Below are positions 26,760 through 32,775 of a stretch of 32,775 nucleotides of DNA, piece by piece. This DNA comes from Sedimentisphaerales bacterium (GTDB taxonomy: Bacteria > Planctomycetota > Phycisphaerae > Sedimentisphaerales > Anaerobacaceae): the NCBI GenBank assembly GCA_016935195.1, contig JAFGRL010000078.1, positions 1 through 32,775 on the forward strand, in the 5' to 3' direction. Every line of letters starts with the position of its first letter. Positions within the stretch are counted from its first letter, which is position 1. The notes beneath the pieces are model-generated. The model was not told the DNA's origin and did no database searches. It saw only the letters and a list, made by a program, of their open reading frames with translations. The translations under genes and the position numbers were made by a program.

Positions 26760-26815
26760 CTGTTTTTGTATTTAAGGTTCTAAAGTTACAAAACAATATA
26801 GAATTTAGTATAGTC
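26742..26815. repeat. Perfect 14-bp inverted repeat after the primase fragment
   Basis: GACTATACTAAATT (26742-26755) is exactly complementary to AATTTAGTATAGTC (26802-26815), enclosing 46 AT-rich nt. The left arm overlaps the tandem repeat and the stop codon. It could be an origin structure, a large transcript-end hairpin or a recombination site. Confidence 0.6.
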
Positions 26816-26869
26816 ATTATTGACAACCTTTATGGTCTTGAATTCGAATGTTAATTCAGGGAGCTTGTT

Positions 26870-27322
26870 ATGTCCGAGCCGGTTATTTTAGGCAAGATTA
26901 TGCCGGAGGTTTTAACTGACATAGAAATCAGAATAGCACAGTGCCCGAAGGCTCAAAAAACTTCCATCAACTACAACTCCCGCGTGCTCATTTCCGGTTA
27001 TCTGCTCTTTTCATTGACTTCTTTCGGTTTTGCATTCTCCAATTCTTTGATTGAATTTGTAGTTCTATTTGCGCTCTACGGCATTGTTTACGCAATAGTT
27101 GATGGCAATCAACGTGCCTATGTGTCTGATTTGTCTTCAGAAGAGTTAAGAGCTACGGCTTTAGGAACATTTCATACCACAACAGGTCTGGCGGCACTGC
27201 CGGCGAGTTTGATAGCCGGTTTACTATGGCAGATTAATCCGAGCATAACTTTCATTTACGGCACCGTGGTTAGCATTATTTCCGTTGTTTTGTTTGTGAT
27301 TCTAAGGAAGCTGAAATCGTAA
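26870..27322 (+). pseudogene. Chimeric frame: phage-like N-terminus joined to the C-terminal half of an MFS transporter
   Basis: A 150-codon frame with two unrelated parts. Residues 1 to about 36 (MSEPVILGKIMPEVLTDIEI...) are hydrophilic, with AGGGAG before the ATG, and look like the start of a small phage gene. From about residue 37 (SRVLISGYLLFSLTSFGFAF) there are four hydrophobic helices (about 38-58, 62-80, 100-122, 126-146) with the MFS-like loop SDLSSEELRATALGTFHTTTGLAALPASLIAGLLW. An MFS carrier has about 12 helices, so the first eight are missing and no partner fragment is seen left of the prophage. The junction near 26977 is probably the right end of the phage remnant. Non-functional as a transporter. 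Confidence 0.75.
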
Positions 27323-27700
27323 CTTTAGTCGGCCAGCCAGCGAACCAAGTGATATAGAGATGGTTGTGCTGTAAGGTAATAGCGGTTTTGGGCTAAAATG
27401 GGCGTTAGTCCGGGAAAACCTAAAAAGTTTTCAGAAAATTCAGGATTTTTACAAATTATCCCTTGACTTTTCGGATGGAGGGGGTATTTTAGAACTTATA
27501 CAGTTAGGTCTTTTTACATTACGGCCTATGGAGAGCGAAGAGGTTGAGAGTGGTGAGATACGCGACGGCAATAGCGAGGAGTGAGAGATTCAATGGTATG
27601 TGTCAAGATATCTTGGTTTTCTTTCAGTTTTCCCCTTTTACTTTCATCAGCTTAATCTCTTCTGTAAATGTTAACTATTGGTTTTGAGGAGGAGTAGAGT
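27323..27700. other. Intergenic region with long leader for the PEP-CTERM gene
   Basis: These 378 nt between the MFS remnant and the PEP-CTERM gene contain no gene I can support. They hold a promoter-like pair (27463-27490), a leader of about 200 nt with purine-rich sequence (about 27530-27590), and a perfect 12-bp palindrome CAAGATATCTTG (27604-27615). Strong GGAGGAG precedes the start at 27701. Confidence 0.6.
27463..27490 (+). promoter_or_regulatory. Sigma70-like promoter for the PEP-CTERM gene
   Basis: TTGACT, 16-nt spacer, TATTTT (4 of 6 consensus at -10). It would give a leader of about 200 nt before the ATG at 27701. The assignment is by eye. Confidence 0.5.
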
Positions 27701-28423
27701 ATGAGAAAAAAATTACTAATTTTTATGGCAGGACTTGTTGTGCTCGCTATGAGTCCTGTGGCATCAGCAACTTTGTGGGAAATCCAAGACGCCGGGTTGC
27801 AGGATGAGATCAATTTTGTTAACACAATGTATGGAGACGATGGTAATCTAAACAGTAGGGCTGACATTGCCGGCGACCCGGGGACCGTATTTAATATAAC
27901 ACTGATAAACCATAATGGTGGTTGGGTCGATACGACTATCGGTGACGATTTCGATCTTCCAAGTGCAAAAGCTGGTGTTGTGGCTGCGACAGCAAATAGC
28001 GGCGATCTTCTTAGTGGTGGTTATACCGGTTACACAATGACTTTTAATAACCCAGGGGACAAAGCCTTTATGGTTGCACTTCACATTAATACAGGCTGGA
28101 CTGATATGGGAGAAACCAATCGCTATTATCAGGACGGCATTGGAAATGTTACATGGGTCGGTGCTGGTGATACGGTAACCCTGACGCTTGATTTCACTAA
28201 TGCTGCATTATGGGATGATGGTAGTCAGAGTTATATTACTGGTTCAACTGTTCAGTTATTAAATCATGTGACCGATATTGGTTTCAAAATAGGTATCAAT
28301 GCTGGCAACTCTGGCGAATACGGCTCAGGTGAAGCGTTTGATGTTAACATTGTTCCCGAACCTGCAACAATGTTATTGCTTGGCGTTGGTGGTTTAGGCC
28401 TTTTAAGGCGTCGAAAAAGTTAG
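27701..28423 (+). CDS. PEP-CTERM protein with jelly-roll-like module
   Basis: A 240-residue surface or exopolysaccharide-associated protein. A signal peptide (about 1-24, cleavage near ASA) leads into a beta-sandwich domain (about 25-210). The C-terminus is a classic PEP-CTERM signal: VPEPATMLLLGVGGLGLLRRR at 218-238, that is a Pro-Glu-Pro motif, a transmembrane stretch and an Arg cluster, normally cleaved by an exosortase. No exosortase gene is in the window. The sandwich resembles the N-terminal module of the mannanase-like protein at 28557 (YTMTFNNPGDKAFMVALHINTG against YALTFVNLDTEAISVSLFINTG). GAGGAGGAG precedes the ATG, and a rho-independent terminator follows at 28464. Confidence 0.88.
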   Translation: MRKKLLIFMAGLVVLAMSPVASATLWEIQDAGLQDEINFVNTMYGDDGNLNSRADIAGDPGTVFNITLINHNGGWVDTTIGDDFDLPSAKAGVVAATANSGDLLSGGYTGYTMTFNNPGDKAFMVALHINTGWTDMGETNRYYQDGIGNVTWVGAGDTVTLTLDFTNAALWDDGSQSYITGSTVQLLNHVTDIGFKIGINAGNSGEYGSGEAFDVNIVPEPATMLLLGVGGLGLLRRRKS

Positions 28424-28463
28424 GCCCAAAAAATAGCGAGCACGAAGTACAAGTAAGCAAAAA

Positions 28464-28502
28464 AGGCCGGAAGAGTTAGTTACTGACTTCCGGTCTTTTT
28501 TT
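28464..28502 (+). terminator. Rho-independent terminator after the PEP-CTERM gene
   Basis: AGGCCGGAAG (28464-28473) pairs with CTTCCGGTCT (28487-28496) with one G-T wobble, around a 13-nt loop, and is followed by a T7 run. It separates 27701-28423 from the mannanase-like gene. Confidence 0.9.
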
Positions 28503-28556
28503 GCCTTTTGAGGAATTGCAGTTATCTTTGTTTGGTAGACTTTAAGTGCTTTTGAT

Positions 28557-31031
28557 ATGTATTTCGAAATGGCGGAATCGAGGTTTCTTAAGACAGGTTT
28601 AGCACTCATACTTGCAGTTGTAATCCTGCTTTTGGCGTGTTCGGAGGGGATATGTGCGTATTTTACAATTCCTGAAAGCAAACTTTTGGACAGTGAATTT
28701 TCCTCCACACGATGGGGCGGAACCGTAAGCCGCAGCGATGCACCGGGCACAGCAGTCCAGTTTGTTTTTTCCGGCTTAAGTGATAATGGCACTGGCCTGA
28801 AAGATGATTGTCCTGTTGATACAATTTACGGTCAATTAATACCCAGCCATGTTAATGGCGACTTTTCCAATTTTTCAGCATATGCACTGACATTTGTAAA
28901 TCTCGATACGGAAGCAATATCGGTCAGTCTTTTCATCAATACGGGTTTTACTGGTCCGAGCGGCACGCCTTCTAATGATTCAAATAACGATACCTTCTGG
29001 CAATCTGTGTGGACACAAATCGAACCCGGCCAGAGAAAAATTGTAACACTTTACTTTGACTATGCTACTCCCTGGAACATAGAAGACAATCCTGATCCAC
29101 ACACACATGGCACCAATGGTGTGCCAACATCGATAAATAACTTTGACAGGGCAGAAGTCAGCGCAATAGGTTTTGAAGTGGCTGGACCCGGCGGCAACAG
29201 TGAAGCGACGATACTTGCAAGCCCTACCAGCCCATCTGCAGAAGGCATTAACAGCTTCATTATTGCTGATGGTACATTGTTAAAAAATAAAGATAATGGA
29301 CGTCCATGGTTTTATGCCGGCACAAATAACTACTATATTGGGATCGATAACACTAACACAGTTGTTGTTGACGAAATCCTATCTGATATGAATGCAATGA
29401 ACCTTAATGTTTTACGGCTTTGGGGATTTAACGATGACCAGAGTAAAACCACTAAACTCCAGGGGCCAAACGCAGGTGACTTTATCGAATCTAATTTCCA
29501 AATGCTCGATTATGTTCTGTGCAAAGCCAGTCAAAATGGTGTCCGTGTTATCATTCCTCTGGTGAACTACTGGGATGACTATGGCGGCATGCAACAATAT
29601 GTAAACTGGAACGGAGGCGGAACCAGAGAAGATTTCTACTCCAACGCCGGAGCCCAAGAGGATTATAAACATTTCATTTCTTATATGGTTAGCAGAGTTA
29701 ATACAATGAATGGACGCATTTATAAAAACGATCCAACCATCCTGGCTTGGCAGTTGGCCAACGAACCTCGTTATCAAATGGATACTACCGTAGGCAATGG
29801 CAGTGCTCTGTCTGATTGGATTAGTAGCACTTCCTCTTACCTTAGGAATACCATTGAGGTCAAGCAGCTTGTCACCACAGGAATGGAAGGATTCTATGAC
29901 AGCGGCAATACCTCCAAGGGTGGAGTTTTATGGATGGATAATGAGGGCACAGGTTTCATTCTTCAGCATGCTGATGCCAATGTTAGTTTTGCAGGTTTCC
30001 ACACATATCAGGACCAATGGGCTCTTACTGATTCTCAGAGTATTAGTTGGATTGCTAATCATATCCGTGATGCCCGTAGAGAGGCTTCATTGGGCAAACC
30101 TGTGATCATGGATGAATTCGGCCGTAATACAACCATAGAAGACCGCAATTTATCGTTTAAAAGCTACTTGAAAACAGCTAATAGAGAATTGGCAAATGGA
30201 ACAAACTTCAGGATACTTTACCATGATTCCTATCCCAATTATGACGGTTTTGGAGTGTATAATCCAAATGATGCAAATACTGTTGAGATAATTAAGAATT
30301 ATGCCAACAAAACCTCTTTGCTAAATTCTACTGGTGTTCACCAATTGCTGAGTTTTGAATATAATGACGAAGATTTTACCAAAACTGACGTAGTAGGTGC
30401 TCAGGTAAATAGCATTACACGAGTGGATACTCCTACTTGGAGCTTAACAGGCGATGGAGCCGTAAAGATTGATTGCTCATTCAACACTGGCGATAAGGTT
30501 ATGGTAGGTGCTGAATTAGAAGATATTATCACAGCCATAGCTGGCATTAATGTGTCCGACTACGGCTATAATTACTTAATTGCCAGAATAATGATTGAAG
30601 ATAATGCGAGCTTTGACCCCTGTGACCTGAGTATAAAGCTATACAACAAAACAACCGGTGGCTGGACATATGCCTACAATACAGCAACAGACATCATAAA
30701 ACCAGGTCTCTGGTATGAATTGACATGGCCAATTGCCACAGCGGGCGATTTATCTGATTTGAAAGAAATAGGTATCGATGTTTGGGCGAATAGTAACTAC
30801 TCCGGCAATATTTATGTTGATTTTATTGGCGGCGATTTGACCTTTCTCAATGACAATTTGTTTCCTAAAATTGATCTCGATGGAAGCGGTTTTATAAATG
30901 AGTACGACCTTAATTTATTCACCAAAAACTGGCTTAATACCGGTTTAGACACCAAAGGTGACATTAATGAAGACCAAATAGTGAATTTTCTGGATTTTAC
31001 TGAATTAGCTCTTGCGTGGCAATATCCGTAA
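28557..31031 (+). CDS. Secreted GH5-type beta-mannanase-like glycoside hydrolase with dockerin-like C-terminus
   Basis: An 824-residue multidomain exported enzyme. The N-terminus has a long hydrophobic segment (about 12-35) with LLLACSE, so it may be a lipoprotein or a cleaved secreted protein. Residues about 36-240 are a jelly-roll-like module related to the protein at 27701. The GH5 catalytic domain (about 245-590) opens PWFYAGTNNYYIG, contains NVLRLWGFND, and has the catalytic acid/base Glu403 in QLANEPR and the nucleophile Glu520 in VIMDEFGR, as in endo-1,4-beta-mannosidases. A beta-rich region follows (about 600-770, possibly carbohydrate-binding). It ends in a dockerin-like pair (IDLDGSGFINEYDLNLFTKNW and GDINEDQIVNFLDFTELALAW, 771-824). 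Substrate inferred from the GH5_7-like pattern. The start is uncertain: ATG 28557 or ATG 28569, and neither has a strong Shine-Dalgarno. Confidence 0.85.
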   Translation: MYFEMAESRFLKTGLALILAVVILLLACSEGICAYFTIPESKLLDSEFSSTRWGGTVSRSDAPGTAVQFVFSGLSDNGTGLKDDCPVDTIYGQLIPSHVNGDFSNFSAYALTFVNLDTEAISVSLFINTGFTGPSGTPSNDSNNDTFWQSVWTQIEPGQRKIVTLYFDYATPWNIEDNPDPHTHGTNGVPTSINNFDRAEVSAIGFEVAGPGGNSEATILASPTSPSAEGINSFIIADGTLLKNKDNGRPWFYAGTNNYYIGIDNTNTVVVDEILSDMNAMNLNVLRLWGFNDDQSKTTKLQGPNAGDFIESNFQMLDYVLCKASQNGVRVIIPLVNYWDDYGGMQQYVNWNGGGTREDFYSNAGAQEDYKHFISYMVSRVNTMNGRIYKNDPTILAWQLANEPRYQMDTTVGNGSALSDWISSTSSYLRNTIEVKQLVTTGMEGFYDSGNTSKGGVLWMDNEGTGFILQHADANVSFAGFHTYQDQWALTDSQSISWIANHIRDARREASLGKPVIMDEFGRNTTIEDRNLSFKSYLKTANRELANGTNFRILYHDSYPNYDGFGVYNPNDANTVEIIKNYANKTSLLNSTGVHQLLSFEYNDEDFTKTDVVGAQVNSITRVDTPTWSLTGDGAVKIDCSFNTGDKVMVGAELEDIITAIAGINVSDYGYNYLIARIMIEDNASFDPCDLSIKLYNKTTGGWTYAYNTATDIIKPGLWYELTWPIATAGDLSDLKEIGIDVWANSNYSGNIYVDFIGGDLTFLNDNLFPKIDLDGSGFINEYDLNLFTKNWLNTGLDTKGDINEDQIVNFLDFTELALAWQYP

Positions 31032-31086
31032 TTAATAGCTTGTGCCCTTGATAGTATTATATTTAAAAATTAACTTGTTTTGATCT

Positions 31087-31419
31087 TTGAATGAAAAACA
31101 CACAGGAATCAACCTGACGAGCCTCCTAATCAGGCATCTCAACGGCTCGATAAATGATAGCTTTAACCTTTATGTTGACAATATATTTTGGGATAGCTAT
31201 GACGGCGAAAACGGAACTGAGGACTGGTATGTTCATACATACACCGGAACTCCCGGTTCGGTATTGAGGCTTGATGTAACCGTTGATGACCCCGCTTGGC
31301 GAGAATTATGGGGTCAATTAGCAATAGACAGTGTTGAAGCGAATACCATCCCTGAGCCTGCAACAATTGCTTTGCCCTTTCTTTTTTATCGATTTTACTT
31401 ATCTAAACATGGAGAGTGA
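31087..31419 (+). pseudogene. Truncated PEP-CTERM protein remnant
   Basis: A 110-codon frame opening right after an upstream stop (31081-31083), with only a TTG start and no Shine-Dalgarno. It begins inside a beta-sandwich-like domain (DSFNLYVDNIFWDSYDGENG) with no signal peptide. Near the end it has the motif IPEPATIALPFLF, but after that it lacks the long hydrophobic stretch and Arg cluster of a working PEP-CTERM tail (it ends YRFYLSKHGE). It is probably what is left of a larger anchored protein. Its stop overlaps the start of the next gene (31417-31419). Confidence 0.6.
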
Positions 31420-32456
31420 TGAAGGTGAGTATTAAGAAGTATGTGTTGTATTGGTTGTCTATAATGTTTTTGCTGACTTTATCTGGTGTTGGTTTTGGAG
31501 AAACACTGGTCGGTGTGAATTTGGCAGATATCGATTCAGGTCTTACCAGCCCCTCGGGTAATTACCGTTGGATGGACTCGGCAGATCAGGTTTATGCTTA
31601 CAGCTACCAAATTAGCTACAACTACACTCAGGCAAGCGTGCATATCGATTATTATACAAAAACCCCAATGTTGCATGGTACATTGACCGCTGCGAATATG
31701 AAACCGAATTTCACTTATCAGCTTAAGCTGATTGGTGACTCCGAGGAGGATTTTGGTAGCAATGAAAGCCTTGGCTTAACTGGTCGCTGGTGGCAGGAAA
31801 TATGGGGCTGGCATGATATATATGGCGGCATATGGATGAACGGTGGGAACCTTAACAATAAGGGCGATGGTTCATCACCGAATCCTAATGACGAGGTTTA
31901 TTATGCTCATCGTGACATAGAGGATTTGTCAAGTCCGACAGGTTTGCACTATCGGTATAGCGCATATCGAGTGTTGGATTATTTCATTACTGATGCAAAT
32001 GGTGACGCCTCATTTGATTTTGTAGCCGACAGCAGCTACCATGTAATATTCAAGACCAGTCAGCGCAGTCCCGACGACGTTAACGATGGCCATGTGGTAT
32101 CTTCTACATTCGATGCCGATATTTCATCTACTGCTTACGATACAGATTATGGAGAACAAACGGTAGGCATATTCGGGGAATGGGAGCGTTTACCAATGGG
32201 CGGGTTGAACCTTATTGCCGGTACTTACAATGTTAAATTTCTGCTGACCGAAGAATCTTTTCACGGCAGCGGTCTTGCCGGTGGTTGGGCGGCGGCAATG
32301 GCTGGGGATGCGGCGTTTACGATTTGTCCATATGATTTGGCTGGCGACCTTAATGAAGATTGCAAAGTCGATATGCTGGATTTTGCCGTAATAGCCGAAA
32401 ACTGGCTGATTGATTGTATCGCAAATCCTTCAAACCCTGCCTGTGTGCCTAAATAG
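31419..32456 (+). CDS. Secreted protein of unknown function with C-terminal dockerin-like domain
   Basis: A 345-residue exported protein. Signal peptide about 1-26 (hydrophobic LYWLSIMFLLTLSGVGFG). The body (about 30-290) is beta-rich and Trp/Tyr/Asp-rich with no recognised enzyme motif (SDSADQVYAYSYQISYNYT-like strands, GRWWQEIWGWHDIYGGIWM). The last 50 residues form an EF-hand dockerin-like end with GDLNEDCKVDMLDFAVIAENWLIDC. I use the ATG at 31419, with GGAGAG a few nt before it, rather than the GTG at 31416. The preceding remnant overlaps by one base. A rho-independent terminator follows at 32541. It may bind or display carbohydrate at the surface, inferred only from neighbours. Confidence 0.75.
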   Translation: MKVSIKKYVLYWLSIMFLLTLSGVGFGETLVGVNLADIDSGLTSPSGNYRWMDSADQVYAYSYQISYNYTQASVHIDYYTKTPMLHGTLTAANMKPNFTYQLKLIGDSEEDFGSNESLGLTGRWWQEIWGWHDIYGGIWMNGGNLNNKGDGSSPNPNDEVYYAHRDIEDLSSPTGLHYRYSAYRVLDYFITDANGDASFDFVADSSYHVIFKTSQRSPDDVNDGHVVSSTFDADISSTAYDTDYGEQTVGIFGEWERLPMGGLNLIAGTYNVKFLLTEESFHGSGLAGGWAAAMAGDAAFTICPYDLAGDLNEDCKVDMLDFAVIAENWLIDCIANPSNPACVPK

Positions 32457-32540
32457 GCGTGATGGCTTGCTGCTTCGCAGAAGGAAAAGTGCATAAGTTC
32501 TGACTTTGTCTGTTTTAGCGCTAAGGCAAACAAGAAACTA

Positions 32541-32570
32541 AAGGGTGTCGTAAAACTCGACACCCTTTTT
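32541..32570 (+). terminator. Rho-independent terminator of the surface cluster
   Basis: Perfect 10-bp stem AAGGGTGTCG (32541-32550) and CGACACCCTT (32558-32567) with a 7-nt loop and a T5 tract. It lies 84 nt after the stop at 32456. Confidence 0.93.
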
Positions 32571-32657
32571 ATTTATAGGTTGTTTTCCCTTGCTCTTTTC
32601 ATGTTGAATCCCTTCGGATTCTCTCCAGAAATCCCATTACCGATACAAGTAGCCTTA

Positions 32658-32688
32658 TCATTGTGAGGTCTGCAGGCCGTGGCAATGA
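32658..32688. repeat. Imperfect 31-bp palindrome, possible dispersed repeat
   Basis: TCATTG (32658-32663) pairs with CAATGA (32683-32688), with partial pairing inside around CTGCAG. The remaining 32571-32732 stretch contains no gene I can support. The sequence type is reminiscent of dispersed intergenic repeats, which needs a genome search. Confidence 0.35.
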
Positions 32689-32732
32689 CATAGTCGAGTG
32701 GCGGCAAAAGAATCGGTGTGCAGTATACACAT

Positions 32733-32759
32733 AAAAAAAGCCCTGCCATTTTGCAGGGC
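32733..32759 (-). terminator. Rho-independent terminator for a leftward gene beyond the right edge
   Basis: On the minus strand a 7-bp stem GCCCTGC/GCAGGGC with a 6-nt loop is followed by T7. On the plus strand the tail is only CTTTC, so it is oriented leftward. A gene read towards the left must lie just outside the window. Confidence 0.85.
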
Positions 32760-32775
32760 CTTTCGGTTCTTAAAC

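Larger units (their letters stand above)
17785..26977 (+). mobile_element. Decayed tailed-phage (prophage) remnant
   Basis: A run of plus-strand genes in the standard late order of a tailed phage: portal, scaffold, major capsid protein, head/connector-type protein, lectin-like protein, tail proteins. A replication primase fragment and a phage-like N-terminus joined to a host MFS gene then follow. Decay is visible as a frameshift in the portal, an internal TGA at 23230-23232, an out-of-frame fusion of tail and primase genes near 26030, and the absence of terminase, protease, tape measure, lysis, integrase and repressor genes. Small gene overlaps (22915-22918, 23599-23603) are typical of phage operons. 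Ends are approximate: the left lies within 17426-17785 and the right near the MFS junction at about 26977. No att repeats were found by eye. Confidence 0.85.

Noticed and set aside
17785-26977. Gene transfer agent or phage-tail-like killing device instead of a prophage
   Set aside because: Capsid and portal genes exclude a tailocin. Several broken genes and a primase fragment argue against a maintained transfer agent.

Overview
The window looks like a chromosomal segment of a Planctomycetota bacterium, probably Phycisphaerae (Sedimentisphaerales-like). This is inferred from family content. Secreted proteins end in planctomycete dockerin-like EF-hand pairs (14690-17425, 28557-31031, 31419-32456) or in a PEP-CTERM tail (27701-28423). 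There are paralogous pectate-lyase-like beta-helix proteins, a choice-of-anchor Q beta-helix protein and a GH5 mannanase-like enzyme. No rRNA, tRNA or CRISPR array was recognised.

Layout. (1) 1-10.5 kb is housekeeping: the C-terminal part of a polyprenyl-phosphate sugar transferase entering from the left edge, a small EF-Tu-domain-2-like protein, a PmtA-like methyltransferase, a periplasmic Do/HtrA protease, an isocitrate dehydrogenase-type enzyme followed 10 nt later by a PEP synthase/rifampicin-phosphotransferase-like gene broken by one frameshift, and a minus-strand nitrilase-purB-pyrE run. (2) 10.5-17.4 kb is polysaccharide-related and secreted: a TIM-barrel plus HEAT-repeat protein on the plus strand, facing two tandem beta-helix paralogues on the minus strand. 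(3) 17.6-27.3 kb is a decayed prophage remnant: portal (frameshifted), scaffold, SU10-type (DUF5309) major capsid protein, virion proteins, a DUF1566 C-type-lectin-like protein, tail proteins (one with an internal TGA), then a tail gene fused out of frame to a P4-type primase fragment, and finally a phage-like N-terminus fused to the C-terminal half of an MFS transporter. No terminase, integrase, lysis or repressor gene is visible. (4) 27.3-32.8 kb is a surface carbohydrate cluster: a PEP-CTERM protein, a mannanase-like GH5 enzyme whose N-terminal module resembles that PEP-CTERM protein, a truncated PEP-CTERM gene, and a dockerin-like secreted protein, closed by facing terminators.

How it fits together. 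The two carbohydrate clusters probably work outside the cytoplasm on plant or algal polysaccharide (mannan or pectin-like), with products retained by two different C-terminal sorting or anchoring signals. The sugar transferase at the left edge belongs to a class often found near exopolysaccharide/exosortase loci, which is the machinery PEP-CTERM proteins need, although no exosortase gene lies in this window. The prophage sits between the two clusters and looks inactive.

Most worth a second look: the two chimeric junctions of the prophage, the possible diversity-generating-retroelement target in it, a diverged inverted duplication (two 76-nt copies with a conserved reading frame) in the divergent intergenic region near 10.5-10.9 kb, the module shared between the PEP-CTERM protein and the mannanase, and the A-tract frameshift in the PEP synthase-like gene.
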